64,000 nucleotides of DNA. Origin: Drosophila pseudoobscura. Its lineage: Eukaryota; Arthropoda; Insecta; Diptera; Drosophilidae. Position 1 is the stretch's first letter, and the number at the start of each line of letters is the position of its first letter. The notes under the pieces are model-generated. The model saw only the letters and a program-made list of their open reading frames with translations. It was not told the origin of the DNA and ran no database searches. Made by a program: the position numbers and the translations under genes. The stretch covers positions 15,761,001-15,825,000 of the forward strand of contig NC_046681.1 in assembly GCF_009870125.1 (NCBI RefSeq), written 5' to 3'. Shown in pieces: positions 35,970 through 47,502 of this stretch.

Positions 35970-38602
35970 CTAACATTTGCGCGTTAATGTCAGCTCTCCA
36001 CTTTCATAATACTGCGGTATCATCAGAAACTCGGGCAAAGAGCGCCGCGTCGCCGAAGTTGAGGTTGAGGAGCCGGCAGCAGCCGCTGCTGCAAACGATG
36101 ATGCAGCTGCCTGGCGCACAATTTGACCAACTTTTCCTGGTTTTACAAAGACAAAAGTTATCTGAAGCCCATAAAGCACTAATTATTATGTTACCCATCA
36201 CATTGGCGCGATGGAAACGCGCATCCAGTTGCCGCAAAACAGAGAGATCTCGATGGCGGGCCCAGGAATCCAAAATATCCGCCACCTTAACGGGCACCAA
36301 AGCAGTGGTTTCCCCTTCGCTTGTCTATGAATAAATGTTACAGGATATTAAACGGTTTGTGCATCGCTCGGACTGCTAGTCGTACCCTTTTAAATTGCAC
36401 ATGAAGCTGCTGCTGGGTGACCAGATCGATCAGCTTCTTGAGCTTGCGGTGGTTGCACTGCCGCTTGGAGGCCTGCAGCAGCAGCTGCTTGAGATTCCCA
36501 GCATTGCTGACTGGCGGCTTGGATAGCTGTTCGAAGTATGTGTGCAGCAGGGATTTGTCATAGGAAATTTGTAGCTTGTCCAGCGCCTGCACCAGATGCT
36601 CCTCATCGCACAGTTGTCCTGTGGACAGACGCGCCACCAGCGGCTCAGTCGAAAAGCTTTGCTTGAGCAGCTGCAAAAAAGGGCAAGCATTTAAGGAACA
36701 ATCCCTATAAAGGACTCCCTTAGAGCAGCCTCACCTGCACGCCGCCAAAATTATTATCACACGAAATAAACCTTTGGTTATAGGCGGGACCCAGACTGGG
36801 ACCGGCACCAGCCGCACCGCTATGCCAGCCGGCAAACAGGCCACCAGCCTCATCAAAGTAACCTGGCGATCCGCTGCGACATCGTGTCTGCTCCGCCCGG
36901 GTGTAGAGGGAGAGACTGCTGCCTCGGTTGCTGCCCACCCTGCGCCGGCACTTGGTGCAGGTGCTCATATCGAGGGCCTTGCCAATGGTGTTGGCCAGAA
37001 ACTCCTTCTCTAGACAGTCCAGGCAGTTTTCCTCGTTGTTGCTCGTCAGGTCAAAGTGTGCCATAGACGAGGATGATGCGGCCATGGCCACCACGGCCGC
37101 TGCAGCCACCAGCATGGGAGCCACCGTATCGGCACCCTGCAGCGGCAGTTGCTGGCAGGAGGATGCGGAAGTCGCTCGAAAGTCCGTGCAGCTGTAGCAG
37201 CGCTCATCGAAGCTGGCCGAGGGCTGGGAACGCCGCGACTTCGACGACGAGCTGCTCTTGGACATCACTGACGAGGAGTTGGACAGTCGCTTGGGCTTGG
37301 CGCCCGTCAGCTTCGGTTCGGGATGATCGCTGGGCACGCTGGTGCTCCGACTGAAGCTGGAGCCGGTGTACAGTGTGCTGGGCAGGGATTGGGCCAGCGC
37401 TGTGTCCGCCAGCTGGCCAACGCCATGAGGCTGACCGCCCTCATCCTCTGTTCCGCCAATCAATTCATCCAAGTCCATGTCCACGCCACTGCCAGTGCCG
37501 TCCTTGATCTGATCCAGGTTGAGACTAATCCGGGCAAACTTTTTATTGAGACGCTGCTTCTGCTGCTGCAGGGCATCCTCCTGGGGGAAATCATCGATGG
37601 GCGAGCTGTACAGCTGCCTGCCCTGCGTGGGCGTGACCATGCCCATGCCGCTCATCTGGCTGTAGTCCCGCTGCATCAGCAGAAGATTGGCCTGAGGCAG
37701 GGCGCCGAGATCCTGGGCACCGCTGGCAAACTCCAGCTCGGAGGAGGGATCCGGCTCGAAGTCCATTTCCAGAAACTCGGTTTCATCATCGGCGCCGAGC
37801 AAATCTGGAAGACCCACGGGCAGGCCAAAGTCGAGATGGTGCCGTCCGCTTCGTCCCATGGCGGCGGCATCCATCGAGAGGTCAAAGTCGGCGCCGTCGC
37901 CGCGATACGCGTACACACAGTCGTCCGAATTGAGGGATATCTCCTCAGCCTCCACATCGTCGTCGTCGAGCAGGATGAGATCGTCGCCGTAAAAGTTGTC
38001 GCTGGCGTAGCTGAGGTTCTCCGTGGAGTTGTTCATGGAGGTGCGGCTGGAGCTGAGGCCGCCGACACCGCCTCCACCAAATGCCGCATCGGTGGGCGAT
38101 AAGGCAGCGGCGGCAGCTGCCATTCCATAGCCGGCTACATCCAGATCCAAGGCGCAGTAGGCGGCCGCCGCGCCTGCAATCTGTGTGTGGGGGGGGGAGG
38201 GAGAAAAACGCCACTGAAAATTGCATATACACGATGGAGTGAGAGCGAGAGTGCACTTGCCTTATCACCGACGGCACCGCTGCCACCGCCTTCGGTTTCA
38301 AGAGCCGACACAGCCACAGCCAACGCCGCTGCAGCGCAGTCTCCTGTCCCCACGGCGCCACCACCACCCCCCTCATCGTCGGCGCCTATGGTAGAGGCTG
38401 AGGCTGGTGTTGTTGGTGCCTGTTTTTGTTTCGTGCCCATTGTGGCCCCTGTCGCACAATCGATTTGTCTGAGGAGTTTTGGATGCTCGTCCGGCACATC
38501 GGAAGTCGTGTACTTGTTCACGGCACTGCTGTATTCGACAAGACTGTTGTTGTTATTAAGATTTAAACGCCAATTCAATTTATTTATTTCACGAAAATCC
38601 AT
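35970..38602 (-). CDS. Unrecognised 789-residue protein with a C-terminal conserved-looking module
   Basis: I cannot name this gene. Five exons join in phase on the minus strand: 38602-38261, 38180-36735, 36670-36386, 36324-36195 and 36136-35970 (stop TAG). The first intron uses a GC donor (AAG|GCAAGT) and an AG acceptor; the others are GT-AG and short. The N-terminal part is low-complexity: Gly/Ala runs, then an acidic stretch (DDLILLDDDDVEAEE). Residues 495-530 hold paired cysteines CLDC and CTKC, a possible small zinc site. Residues from about 595 to 735 are rich in Leu, Lys and Gln and predicted helical (KLQISYDKSLLHTYFEQLSK, KVADILDSWARHRDLSVLRQ), and look like the folded module. There is no signal peptide or membrane segment. 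Its 5' end is divergent from retm across a CGATA-rich promoter, suggesting broad expression. Confidence 0.85.
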
Positions 38603-39439
38603 TCCATCTAAAGTCTAGGGATGGCAGACAACTATCGATTGCGGTGCTCAGAGCGTATCGACAGCACAAGCAGTGATATGTTGTGCACGATATATCATAC
38701 CTACCTACCTACCCAAGTCTAGTTTGGTTTTGAAATTAGTTTGAAGAACTTCTAACATATACCCTAGATGTAACTGTCTTAGAAATATGAGTTACAAAAC
38801 TTTTATTGGCTTCAGTATTAGTAAAAATACATGGAAGTAAGTTAATAAGATTAAAAACATAAAAAGGCAAGCACAGCTTCTGAGATTCCTGAAATTTTAC
38901 ATTGTCGACACTTGGAAATATATTTCAAATAAATTCCAAATTCATAGTATATCGACTGCCTGCCAGTACTATCGCCACCAGGCCACTCACGCAAACGGCA
39001 GAAAACCATCGATAGCCACCCATCGATAGCGCAAGCAGCGCTTCTGCTCACGCTGTCGCTGCCGCTGCTGCTCCACTGCTCCAACAATATCACTAACGTT
39101 TTGCTCCACCAAGAGAGAGAAAGGCTTTCCCCGCTTTCCACGGCCAGCTGCGGTTGCAACGCCATCAACAACGACCCAAACACGCTGGGGCCTGTTTGCA
39201 CAGGAATACAACCATAGAACGGATTGAGAGCAGTGTTAAAATAAATCTGTGAATAATCATTTGAAAGTGTCATGAGAAAGTATAGCTCGTAAACGGAATA
39301 ATATACTTCTCAAAATTGAACTGTTAAACGGGGCCGAGAACCACCCACGGACTGTAGGAAATACGGAAAAGTGCAATAAGTGAAAATTGATTTTTAACCA
39401 GTGTCAAGTGTGAATTGAGAGCACAGGAACAACAACAAG
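38603..39439. promoter_or_regulatory. Bidirectional housekeeping-type promoter with DRE/BEAF-like CGATA sites
   Basis: This 0.84-kb interval separates the start codons of the minus gene (38602) and retm (39440), and includes both 5'UTRs. TATCG/CGATA words occur at 38633, 38656, 38950, 38970, 39010 and 39024. The last two form CATCGATAG pairs 14 bp apart, close to the DRE and to clustered sites bound by DREF and BEAF-32. No TATA box is evident. Start sites were not resolved. Confidence 0.55.
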
Positions 39440-42400
39440 ATGGTGCAGAAATTCCAATCCCCCGTTCGGGTCTACAAATATCCCTTTGAGCTGGTGATGA
39501 AGGTGTGTATCTTTTGTTTGCAGCAGCAGTACCAGCACCAGCCGTGTAGGCGTGTCTCTTCCGTGTCGCCTCCACACCCGCCATCACTGCTCTGCTCTGC
39601 TCTATAGAAATGTTTGTTTTATTTATAATTTTCGTGATTAATGCTGGTTACAACACATTCTTAATTATGCGAACAGCAGCTGTTGATTGATTTTCATTCG
39701 GAAGCGCAATCTTTCCTGCACTCGGATTTCCCTTGCAGAAGATAAATAAAATTAACCTTGGACAGCCATAATTTCCCCCTCTCTGGGCTCAGAGAGAGCG
39801 CAGCGCCTCTGTCCAGCTATCTCACTCTATCTCTGGTGGTGCTATCTTTGTCTGTCTGTAGTTTCATGAATGGGAAATCGCTCTCATAACAAAAGACGAG
39901 AGGCTGTTGGAAAAGTGAGAGGGGTTGGGAGGCGGAGAGGAAAGGATTTCTTTGGAGGCCGCAGCTTTGGATACACTTACAGATCGTTTGTTTCTTAAAA
40001 CATTGAATATTGAACATTGATATGATGTAACAAATGCAACTGCAGATTTGTGCTTCAAAAATAATGGCCAATGCACAGTTTTAGCCAGAATTTCAGGGAT
40101 TTTATTCCCTTTGTGACAAACATCTGCTTGAAATCATAGTACCCTCTCTCAGAGCGTACAATGCTAGGGGAGAGGAAGCCACTATCCTATTGAATGAAGA
40201 GGAGCACAGCGGGAGAGAGAGATAGAGATAGCTCATGTTCGTGATTTGCATTCGCAAAAGATCCGTCCGTCTTGTCTCTCACACAATGGGACAAAACTCA
40301 CAATTGAGACAGGAAATAAGCGATTATGGCCCATTTGTACAATAACAATCAGTGAAAATGATACACCATAAAAGCACGAAAAACTATATAGTACATTTGA
40401 ATGTGTGTGTGCGTTATACAACTGATAACAGTACTGCTGTCAGATACAGATACAAATGTCTATGGTACAGTGGACACTGGTTTTAGGGTGTAAAATACTT
40501 GCGACATGGTTACTTCAGAGGTTTACTTGATATCTTATCTATTAGCTTTTATAGCCTTCCATCGAGTGTTGACTGTATTAATACACCCGTATTAAAACAT
40601 TCCATCAAATTGGCTTATATTCTATAGACATATTTTCCTGATAAAATCCCACCAAAACAACAGCCAATCCCCGAATACTTTGTGACGCATTTTCTATACA
40701 TGCACTTAATATTAATTATCTAGAACTTATCATAGGAAAAACCCCCCCTCTTTAATTAAATTTCAACACAACAGATGGCGCAACTAGTTTATTATCAGTA
40801 TTTATTAAAAGCAAAAAAATATATATTATTTTCTGTAGTTGGCGAGTCCAAAAGTCCAGAGCATAATGTCATTGACTCGAAACATGTTTATCCATGGGAC
40901 TCATTCATGATAGTATAGTATATGCCATATGCCTTTCAAGTAAAGAAAAACTAATTGGCTTAACAGTAAATAATCGCATTATACTATCTATCTACCTATC
41001 TATCTGTCTGCCCCATCTATCACCCACTGAACGAGTGGTCACGTTTTCAAATGTTCATATGAAAGGTGCCCCCTGTCTCTGTCTCTGTCTCTGTCTGGGC
41101 TGTGTGTGGAGGCAGAGGATGTGGGTACTCAGGGCATTACGAGTGTATGTCTGATTGGACAGTTTTTTTTGCGAGCATTATATTCATCACTGGGAAGGGG
41201 AGTGAACCAATTCATGATATGATATGAGTTAAATTATAGTTTCAATTGTTTGGTGGCGCAATAAACGCAATAGGCATTGTAAATTCCTCTTTGGTAACTG
41301 GTACGTGGCAATACCAAGGCCAGACATTGGATATCTTTTCACCAGAGCCCCAGGCAAAGGCAGCAGAACTTTCAAATTAAGTAAATAAATATCAGGTGTC
41401 AAAGCTGAATCAGTTTCGAAGCAAAAGTTTTTGTGAAATACTGCAATCAGGTATCCAATTTCCACAAAAGTTTTTTGCTCTTTTTTCAATCACTAATGCG
41501 AAAAGATTTGGGACTGAAATTGGAAATCAGTTTTCATTTCTTTACAAAGATTTATAGATCTAGAGATTTATTACTGCGAAGCTAACAATCTTTAATCCTC
41601 AATTATAGTTGTCTCCTCGAATTGACAACAATTAATTATAGGCAACTTCAGCAGACAGAAAGAATAATTCATAATATTGCATTATTGACGTAATATCCAA
41701 TAGGCTGAAATGCATTTGCGGCGGTAGATCAAGGTCATCCTCGATATACATTTGTTTGGCTCGGAGCGACGACACCGCGACACTACACACGCTCCCGAGT
41801 GTCGAGAGACGCGAATGCGCCTCGCTTTGAAACGAGTCGAGTGGGGTCTCGGGTGGGGGGGGGGGGGGGGGGGAGAGAAGTTTCAATACGATACGTATAC
41901 GGCGCCCCCATACGTCACATGTGCCAAGTGAATTTGCACACTTTCTATATATAGGAGAGCCGCTGCGAAAAGCGAAAACAAAAGCAGAACCCGTGCCACT
42001 GACACTCACTCCCTACTGCCTACTCCCCACTCCCCACTGCCATCTGCTTCTGCCTCTACCTCTCCGTCTCCCTCCCCCACTGGTTGTTTTTGAGTCACTG
42101 TAAAAGTCGAGCGAACGAAGCAACGAACCGACAAAGTTTTTAATGGCCAATTAGCATATACCATGACTCCACGGGAACAAGGACAACTCATCCATCCGTT
42201 GGGCAGGACGAACAGAAGGGTTTGTTTGTGTGCGGGATTGTTGCTTGAACTCTCCAAATCGACCATAAATCTGTCCAAGACCGAGGCGCGAGACCTTTAG
42301 GCCCCCGTGCAGAGGTCGTAAATCGTCGCTCATGTGGTTGTTCACACGTTTCCAGCAGCTAAATAATTCAGCCATCGATGGAGGCTCGGGACCCAACAAG

Positions 42401-45400
42401 TTGTCCTGGGCCTCGATTTTTCCCAGACACACTGCGGACCCGGCCCGGACCCAGTCCGTGGCGACACAATCTGCCTTGAACCTTTTAATTATTAAGCAAG
42501 TTCGGCTCAATTACGTACAAGGCGCGGCGCGGTGGGGCAGGGCCTGTCCTGTCAGAGGAAAATGTCGGCCTTCGAGTGCATCTTAAAGGACACGCGACCA
42601 TGGATGGGTGGATGGGCGGATGGGTTGGTGGGTGGGTGGCCTTGGTGGCCTTACTGGGGCTCTCTTGGAAGTTCCTTCTGTTCTGCATAATTTGTAAACT
42701 TTTATTAGGGCATGCATGCCGTTGGGTCTATGCTTTTCAAAAATCAATGAGGTCTTAGCTTCTGGCACGACATTCCGTGTGAGAATTAACAGCAGCGCCG
42801 CATTTGGTAATTATAATAAATTGCACACACACACATACAAAATTTAGAAGGCAATTCCTTTTTTGTGCAATAAGCAATTTGTGTTTCGATTTTGCCAAGT
42901 ACAGTTTTTGTGTGTGCAATAAACAGACAATCATCTAATGAGAATTCCAGTGGCGAGAAGTATCTGCACAATGAGAGAAAATTAGACGGAATTTCCAACT
43001 GAAAGAAAACATTCTCACAATTAGAGAGATAGCAAAATTATCTACACTTTCCATAGAAAATATATTCTGGGATAGAAGTCATTTCTCAATGGAAATTCTC
43101 AATGACTCCTAAAAGTAATTCCAGATAAGTATATTCCCTTTGTGTCGCTGTAAGTTCTTACTTGTTCAAAAAACCCACTTTCTGGTGTCCTTTTTTTCGC
43201 CCAGTGTAGCTGTAGATGGCCGTGTGGGGAATGCGGCGTAGTTTGCTCATTTGTTTATGCCACCCGACGAGATAAAGCTGAAGAAGCTCTCGCTGGCGAC
43301 CATAAAAAGAAAGAACTAGGCCAAAAGCAGCACGAACCACAGATGCTCTAACTCTAATTAGAGCAACTAAAAATAGCACCTGTTTGTGCTCTCAAATATT
43401 TAAGCGTGCAATTATGAGATTTTCCAAACGAAAATTAATAGAAAATATTAAGAGAAAAATCCTTAGCAAGAGTATACCAATAATAGCCTTTTGTGTGTGT
43501 GGAAATTTTTGGCAAATATTTTGCAAATGTTTTGTGTACGAGGGGGTGGAAGGGGGGGCAGGGGTCCGGGCAAAAGTCCTAGCCAAGTTCATGTTCATAA
43601 ATTGGCCCACGTTCAAGGCCGATTGGCATTGTGCCCTAGCGTTACAGAGTGGCTGTAAAAGGGCAAGGAATCCACCCTAAACCTCTGAAAAATCTCAGTA
43701 GTTTCACGCTCATCTCATCCTTTTTCTATCTATATATTTCTAGGCCTATGAGCGACGCTTCCCCAAATGCCCACAGATGCCCATAGTCCTTGACTGCGAT
43801 GTCATCAAGATTGAGTCGCTGGAGAACGGGGCCAAGACGAACACCACCCGCCGCTGCAAGCTGGCTGTGGATGCCCCCTACATCTTCAAGAAGCTGATTG
43901 GCGTCGATTTCGTATACTTCCTGCAGCACAACTATCTGGACATGAGCAACCGAACGCTGAGCATCGAGGCCGTCAACGAGAGCTTCTCCTCGCGCATCGA
44001 GATCTTCGAGCGGTGTCGCTACTACGCCCATCCGGACAACGCCGAATGGACGTGCTTCGATCAGACGGCCACGCTGGACATCAAGAACTTCTTTGGCTTT
44101 GAGCACTCCATGGAGAAGATGGGCATGAAGCAGTACACACAAACGACGCTCAAGGGCAAGGAGATCATTGAGTATTTCATCAATCAACTGGAGCAGGAAG
44201 GCGTCACACATGTGGACCGTTGGGTGCCGCCACTCGATGCCGCCAAGTCCCCAACACCGGAACAGAAACAGCATCACGATATCCTGCTCGATGGCGACTT
44301 CATAGCCCGCAATCTGGGCCAGCTCTCCCCGATGCAGGAGTCCAAGCTGCTGGAGCTGCGAAAAATGCTCGATGGTGTCGATGATCTGGAGCGTGTGCCC
44401 AGTTATCAGACCATCCTGCGTTTCTTGTCAGCCAGGGACTGGCACGTGAGCCAGGCCTTTGCCATGCTCTGCGACTCGCTTCAATGGCGCAAAGAGCATC
44501 GCATGGATTCGCTCCTCGAGGAGTACACCGAGCCAGCGGTGGTGGTGGAGCACTTTCCAGGCGGCTGGCATCATCACGACAAGGATGGCAGGCCCATCTA
44601 TATACTACGATTGGGTCACATGGATGTCAAGGGTTTGCTAAAGAGTCTGGGCATGGAAGGGCTTTTACGCTTGGTAAGTTTTCGAATCCCAAATAGTGTC
44701 TGGATCTCGTGCTGATCTTTCTGCCAATAGGCCCTACACATTTGCGAGGAGGGAATACAAAAGATCAATGAATCTGCGGAGCGTTTGGATAAACCCGTCT
44801 TGAATTGGTCTTTGCTGGTGGACCTGGAGGGCCTGTCTATGCGCCATTTGTGGCGTCCTGGCATCAAGGCCTTGCTGTACATCATCGAGACGGTGGAGCG
44901 CAATTATCCAGAGACCATGGGACGTGTGCTGGTGGTGCGAGCGCCTCGAGTGTTCCCCATTGCCTGGACCATTGTGAGCGCGTTCATTGGTGAGTGGGTT
45001 TTTCACTGCCTTTCCCCTGCCTCTGTTATATAATCGTTTCCTGCCACACACAGATGAGCACACACGCTCAAAGTTCCTGTTCTATGGCCCCGATTGTGAG
45101 CACATGAAGGACGGTCTGGCCCAGTATATTGACGAAGAGATAGTCCCCGATTTTCTGGGCGGCCCTTGCAAGGTAAATCGATGATATACATAGATGTTTA
45201 CATATGTAGCTCTCTTTCGATATGTAGTTTTGCAGTTTGTTTGGGAAACGGCAGTGTAGATACAAGTATATTTGATTCGTTATTTATTTGTTTGTATATT
45301 TTTTGTAAACATTTATCGCCTCTTTCGCGGCTCTGCGGTTTGCTGCAGACTGTGGCGCATGTGTCGGAGCAAGTCAGTCAGAAATACTTTACGCATTGTT

Positions 45401-46521
45401 ATTTAGCTAAATGCGATTGTGTAAGCAGCTCCTCCAAACTATAAATACTCTTTCTCGTTGCGCTCTCTGCGATATGTCATGTGTCATGTCACCGCCCAGT
45501 ATAGTATATTCCTTTGTCCATCGTTCGTTTTACACATTCTTTGTTACACTCTTTGTGTCCTTTATCGTCTTTCTTTTGTGTTTTTCTGTCTGCGAACTGT
45601 GTCAAGTCCATACATATGTGCGCCGCTCTGCCGCTGCTGCTTAGCATTGACATCCGCAAACCATGTCCCATGTCCTCATGTCCGTGTCTACTTTGTCTCA
45701 GTTGAAACTGTCTTTAACTGTCTTAAACGCTTACTTCTAGCCAAAGATAGATCTTCCTTTCAGCCACTATAAAGTTCTATAAATAAAACGTCTGCTTTAT
45801 GCTTCCCAGACGATGATACACGAAGGAGGACTGGTGCCAAAGACCCTCTACAAGGCGAATTCCCTGGAGGATCATGATGATGATGTGACCATTGTCTCGC
45901 CTGGCGCTGGCGCTGGCGCTGCCACTGCCACTGCCAGTGCTGAGGCTTCATTGGCTCCAGTGGCTCTGGCACCTATGAAGCGCCTGTCGGCCAACCATCA
46001 GCATGACCATCAGAATCTGTACAAGAGTGTGGATCTGAAGCCTGGATTTAGCCACGAGCTGCTCATCCGCAACGAGGACCCCAAGAGTGTGCTGACATGG
46101 GACTTTGATGTGATGCGCAACGACTTGCACTTTACACTGTATCGCGTGACCCAGGAGCTGCCAGAGAAGAATGGTATATGAAACACATACCCCTTTCCAT
46201 TTGAAGGAGTTTTCATTGTTATTTTTTCTCCCTCCCTCAGATGATGCTGTTTCCTACTTTGATCTGCAGGACTTTGTCGAGGGCACCAACTACTTCCGGG
46301 AGGAGCCCACCCTCATCTGTCGGCACAAGGAGAGTGTGCAGGGCTCGCATGTGATGCACCATAACGACAGCTATCTGATGCACTGGTTCAGTCCGTCGGG
46401 GGCTCAGCTGAACCTGTTCTATGAGGTCCTTAGCTCTGTCAACTACAAGGGCTCGATGACCAGCCTGCAGTCGGCCTTCTCCTCCAACTCGTCGGCGGCC
46501 AGCTCAGTGCAGAGTCGATGA
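39440..46521 (+). CDS. retm: Protein real-time: PRELI/MSF1, CRAL-TRIO and GOLD domains
   Basis: Fly member of the SEC14-like family that also contains human SEC14L1/L5; a probable lipid-binding protein. Coding exons, joined in phase: 39440-39502, 43744-44673, 44731-44989, 45054-45172, 45810-46173 and 46241-46521 (TGA), giving 671 residues, near the known size. Residues 1 to about 175 are the PRELI/MSF1 domain (MVQKFQSPVRVYKYPFELVM; then RTLSIEAVNESF). A CRAL-TRIO N-region follows from about 200, the lipid-binding CRAL-TRIO core at about 283-457 (GRPIYILRLGHMDVKG; EEIVPDFLGGPCK), and a GOLD domain at about 510-650. Introns 2-6 are short or medium; intron 1 is 4.2 kb. Two oddities: the frame stays open for 49 codons after the TGA, and the intron before exon 5 holds a 72-nt in-frame exon candidate. 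Identification is secure. Confidence 0.95.
39503..43743 (+). other. retm: Intron 1 of retm (4.2 kb)
   Basis: Bounded by AAG|GTGTGT at 39503 and an acceptor TTTCTAG at 43741-43743. It holds simple repeats: CTAT/CTGT tetranucleotides near 40986-41010, CTGTCT near 41072-41096, and a 19-nt G run at 41855-41873. I found no nested gene; open frames are short and of poor codon quality. Confidence 0.8.
41855..41873. repeat. Poly(G) homopolymer, 19 nt
   Basis: An uninterrupted G run just upstream of GAGAGAAG, within retm intron 1. Its length is probably polymorphic. Confidence 0.9.
45349..45420 (+). other. retm: Candidate cassette exon of retm, 72 nt, in frame
   Basis: Inside the 637-bp intron before exon 5, a pyrimidine-rich tract ending TTGCTGCAG (45340-45348) precedes a 24-codon open stretch that starts TVAHVSEQVSQKYF and ends CDC, followed by the donor GTAAGC at 45421. 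Exon 4 ends at a codon boundary, so inclusion keeps frame and inserts 24 residues between CRAL-TRIO and GOLD. Its start (ACTGTGGCGCAT) loosely resembles the start of exon 5 (ACGATGATACAC). The base before the donor is T, not G. No transcript is known to me. Confidence 0.3.
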
Positions 46522-46671
46522 TATGAGACGAATGGTGAGGGTGGAAGGGGTGCTGCTGCTGCTGCACGCCCGTCACCGCTCGAGGAGCCCCTGGAGGCGG
46601 CGGACCTGCTGTCAGGGACGTTAATGGAGAAGAGCCTCAATCTGTACGACACGCCGGATATATTCTTTTAA
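46522..46671 (+). other. retm: Possible stop-codon readthrough extension of retm
   Basis: After the TGA at 46519-46521 the same frame runs 49 codons to TAA at 46669-46671. The peptide begins YETNGEGGRG, passes an Ala run, and ends EKSLNLYDTPDIFF, with G/C-ending codons such as GAG, CTG and AGC typical of fly coding sequence. The base after TGA is T, not the C most favoured for readthrough. It may instead be ordinary 3'UTR or be reached by alternative splicing (a weak donor, AATG|GTGAGG, lies at about 46533). Confidence 0.4.
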
Positions 46672-47502
46672 GCGGACACCACACCACAGCTGCAATCTCT
46701 TCTATAGTTTAGTTCTAGTTTAATCTTTAGTTAATTTAGCAAAATGTTTAGTTTCGGTTCTTAAATTATATTTAGCAACGTTTCTTTCTGCACCGCAAAC
46801 GATTCTGTATATCTACGAATATAATCACACGAATATCTCAATACTTGATTAGTTTAAGCCAAAAAGAAATTATGTGACTCTCATACGTACGGTTGTAACC
46901 CGAGGATGGAAATTTTAATATATCACACACGACGCAACATTCATTTCGCAAAAACCAATTTGTCAATTAGTATATATTTTAGCAAGTATATATATTATAT
47001 TTAGCAGCTTAAACGCAAATTAAACTTAGAAATTACGTAAATATTTTGGTAGGAACAACAGCTGCAGCTGTAGCTGCATTTTATAATGCTTTTTATATCA
47101 AATGCAAATGCAAATGCAAGCGGAAGAGAAATTATGAGATTTACAAGCAAACAAAAATCTATTTAATCAATGACTAACGACTACGTGTTACCTAAATAGT
47201 TTAATTCTTCAAAATCGTACCGTTTAGAGGATTTCAAAAATGATTTTAAAAAGCATACACACAGAACTTGAGTACAACAATACAATACAATACAAAATAT
47301 ACATACAATTTTAATTTGTGCTCCAAATTAGCTGCAAACGAAATCAATATTTATGACTTAAGAAACATGATAATCACTAAATAGAGGAATAGAAATTTAT
47401 TGAACAAAAAACGCCAAGAAACGCAAGACCGATAGACCGCGCATTGCATGTTAACTAAGTGTAAGTCGTAATAGTAATAATAAATATGGCATCATCAATA
47501 AA
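46672..47502 (+). other. retm: 3'UTR of retm with poly(A) signals
   Basis: A/T-rich sequence without coding frames. It contains a triple ATGCAAATGCAA-type repeat near 47100. Canonical AATAAA hexamers lie at 47479-47484 and 47497-47502, which probably end the transcript. Confidence 0.6.
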
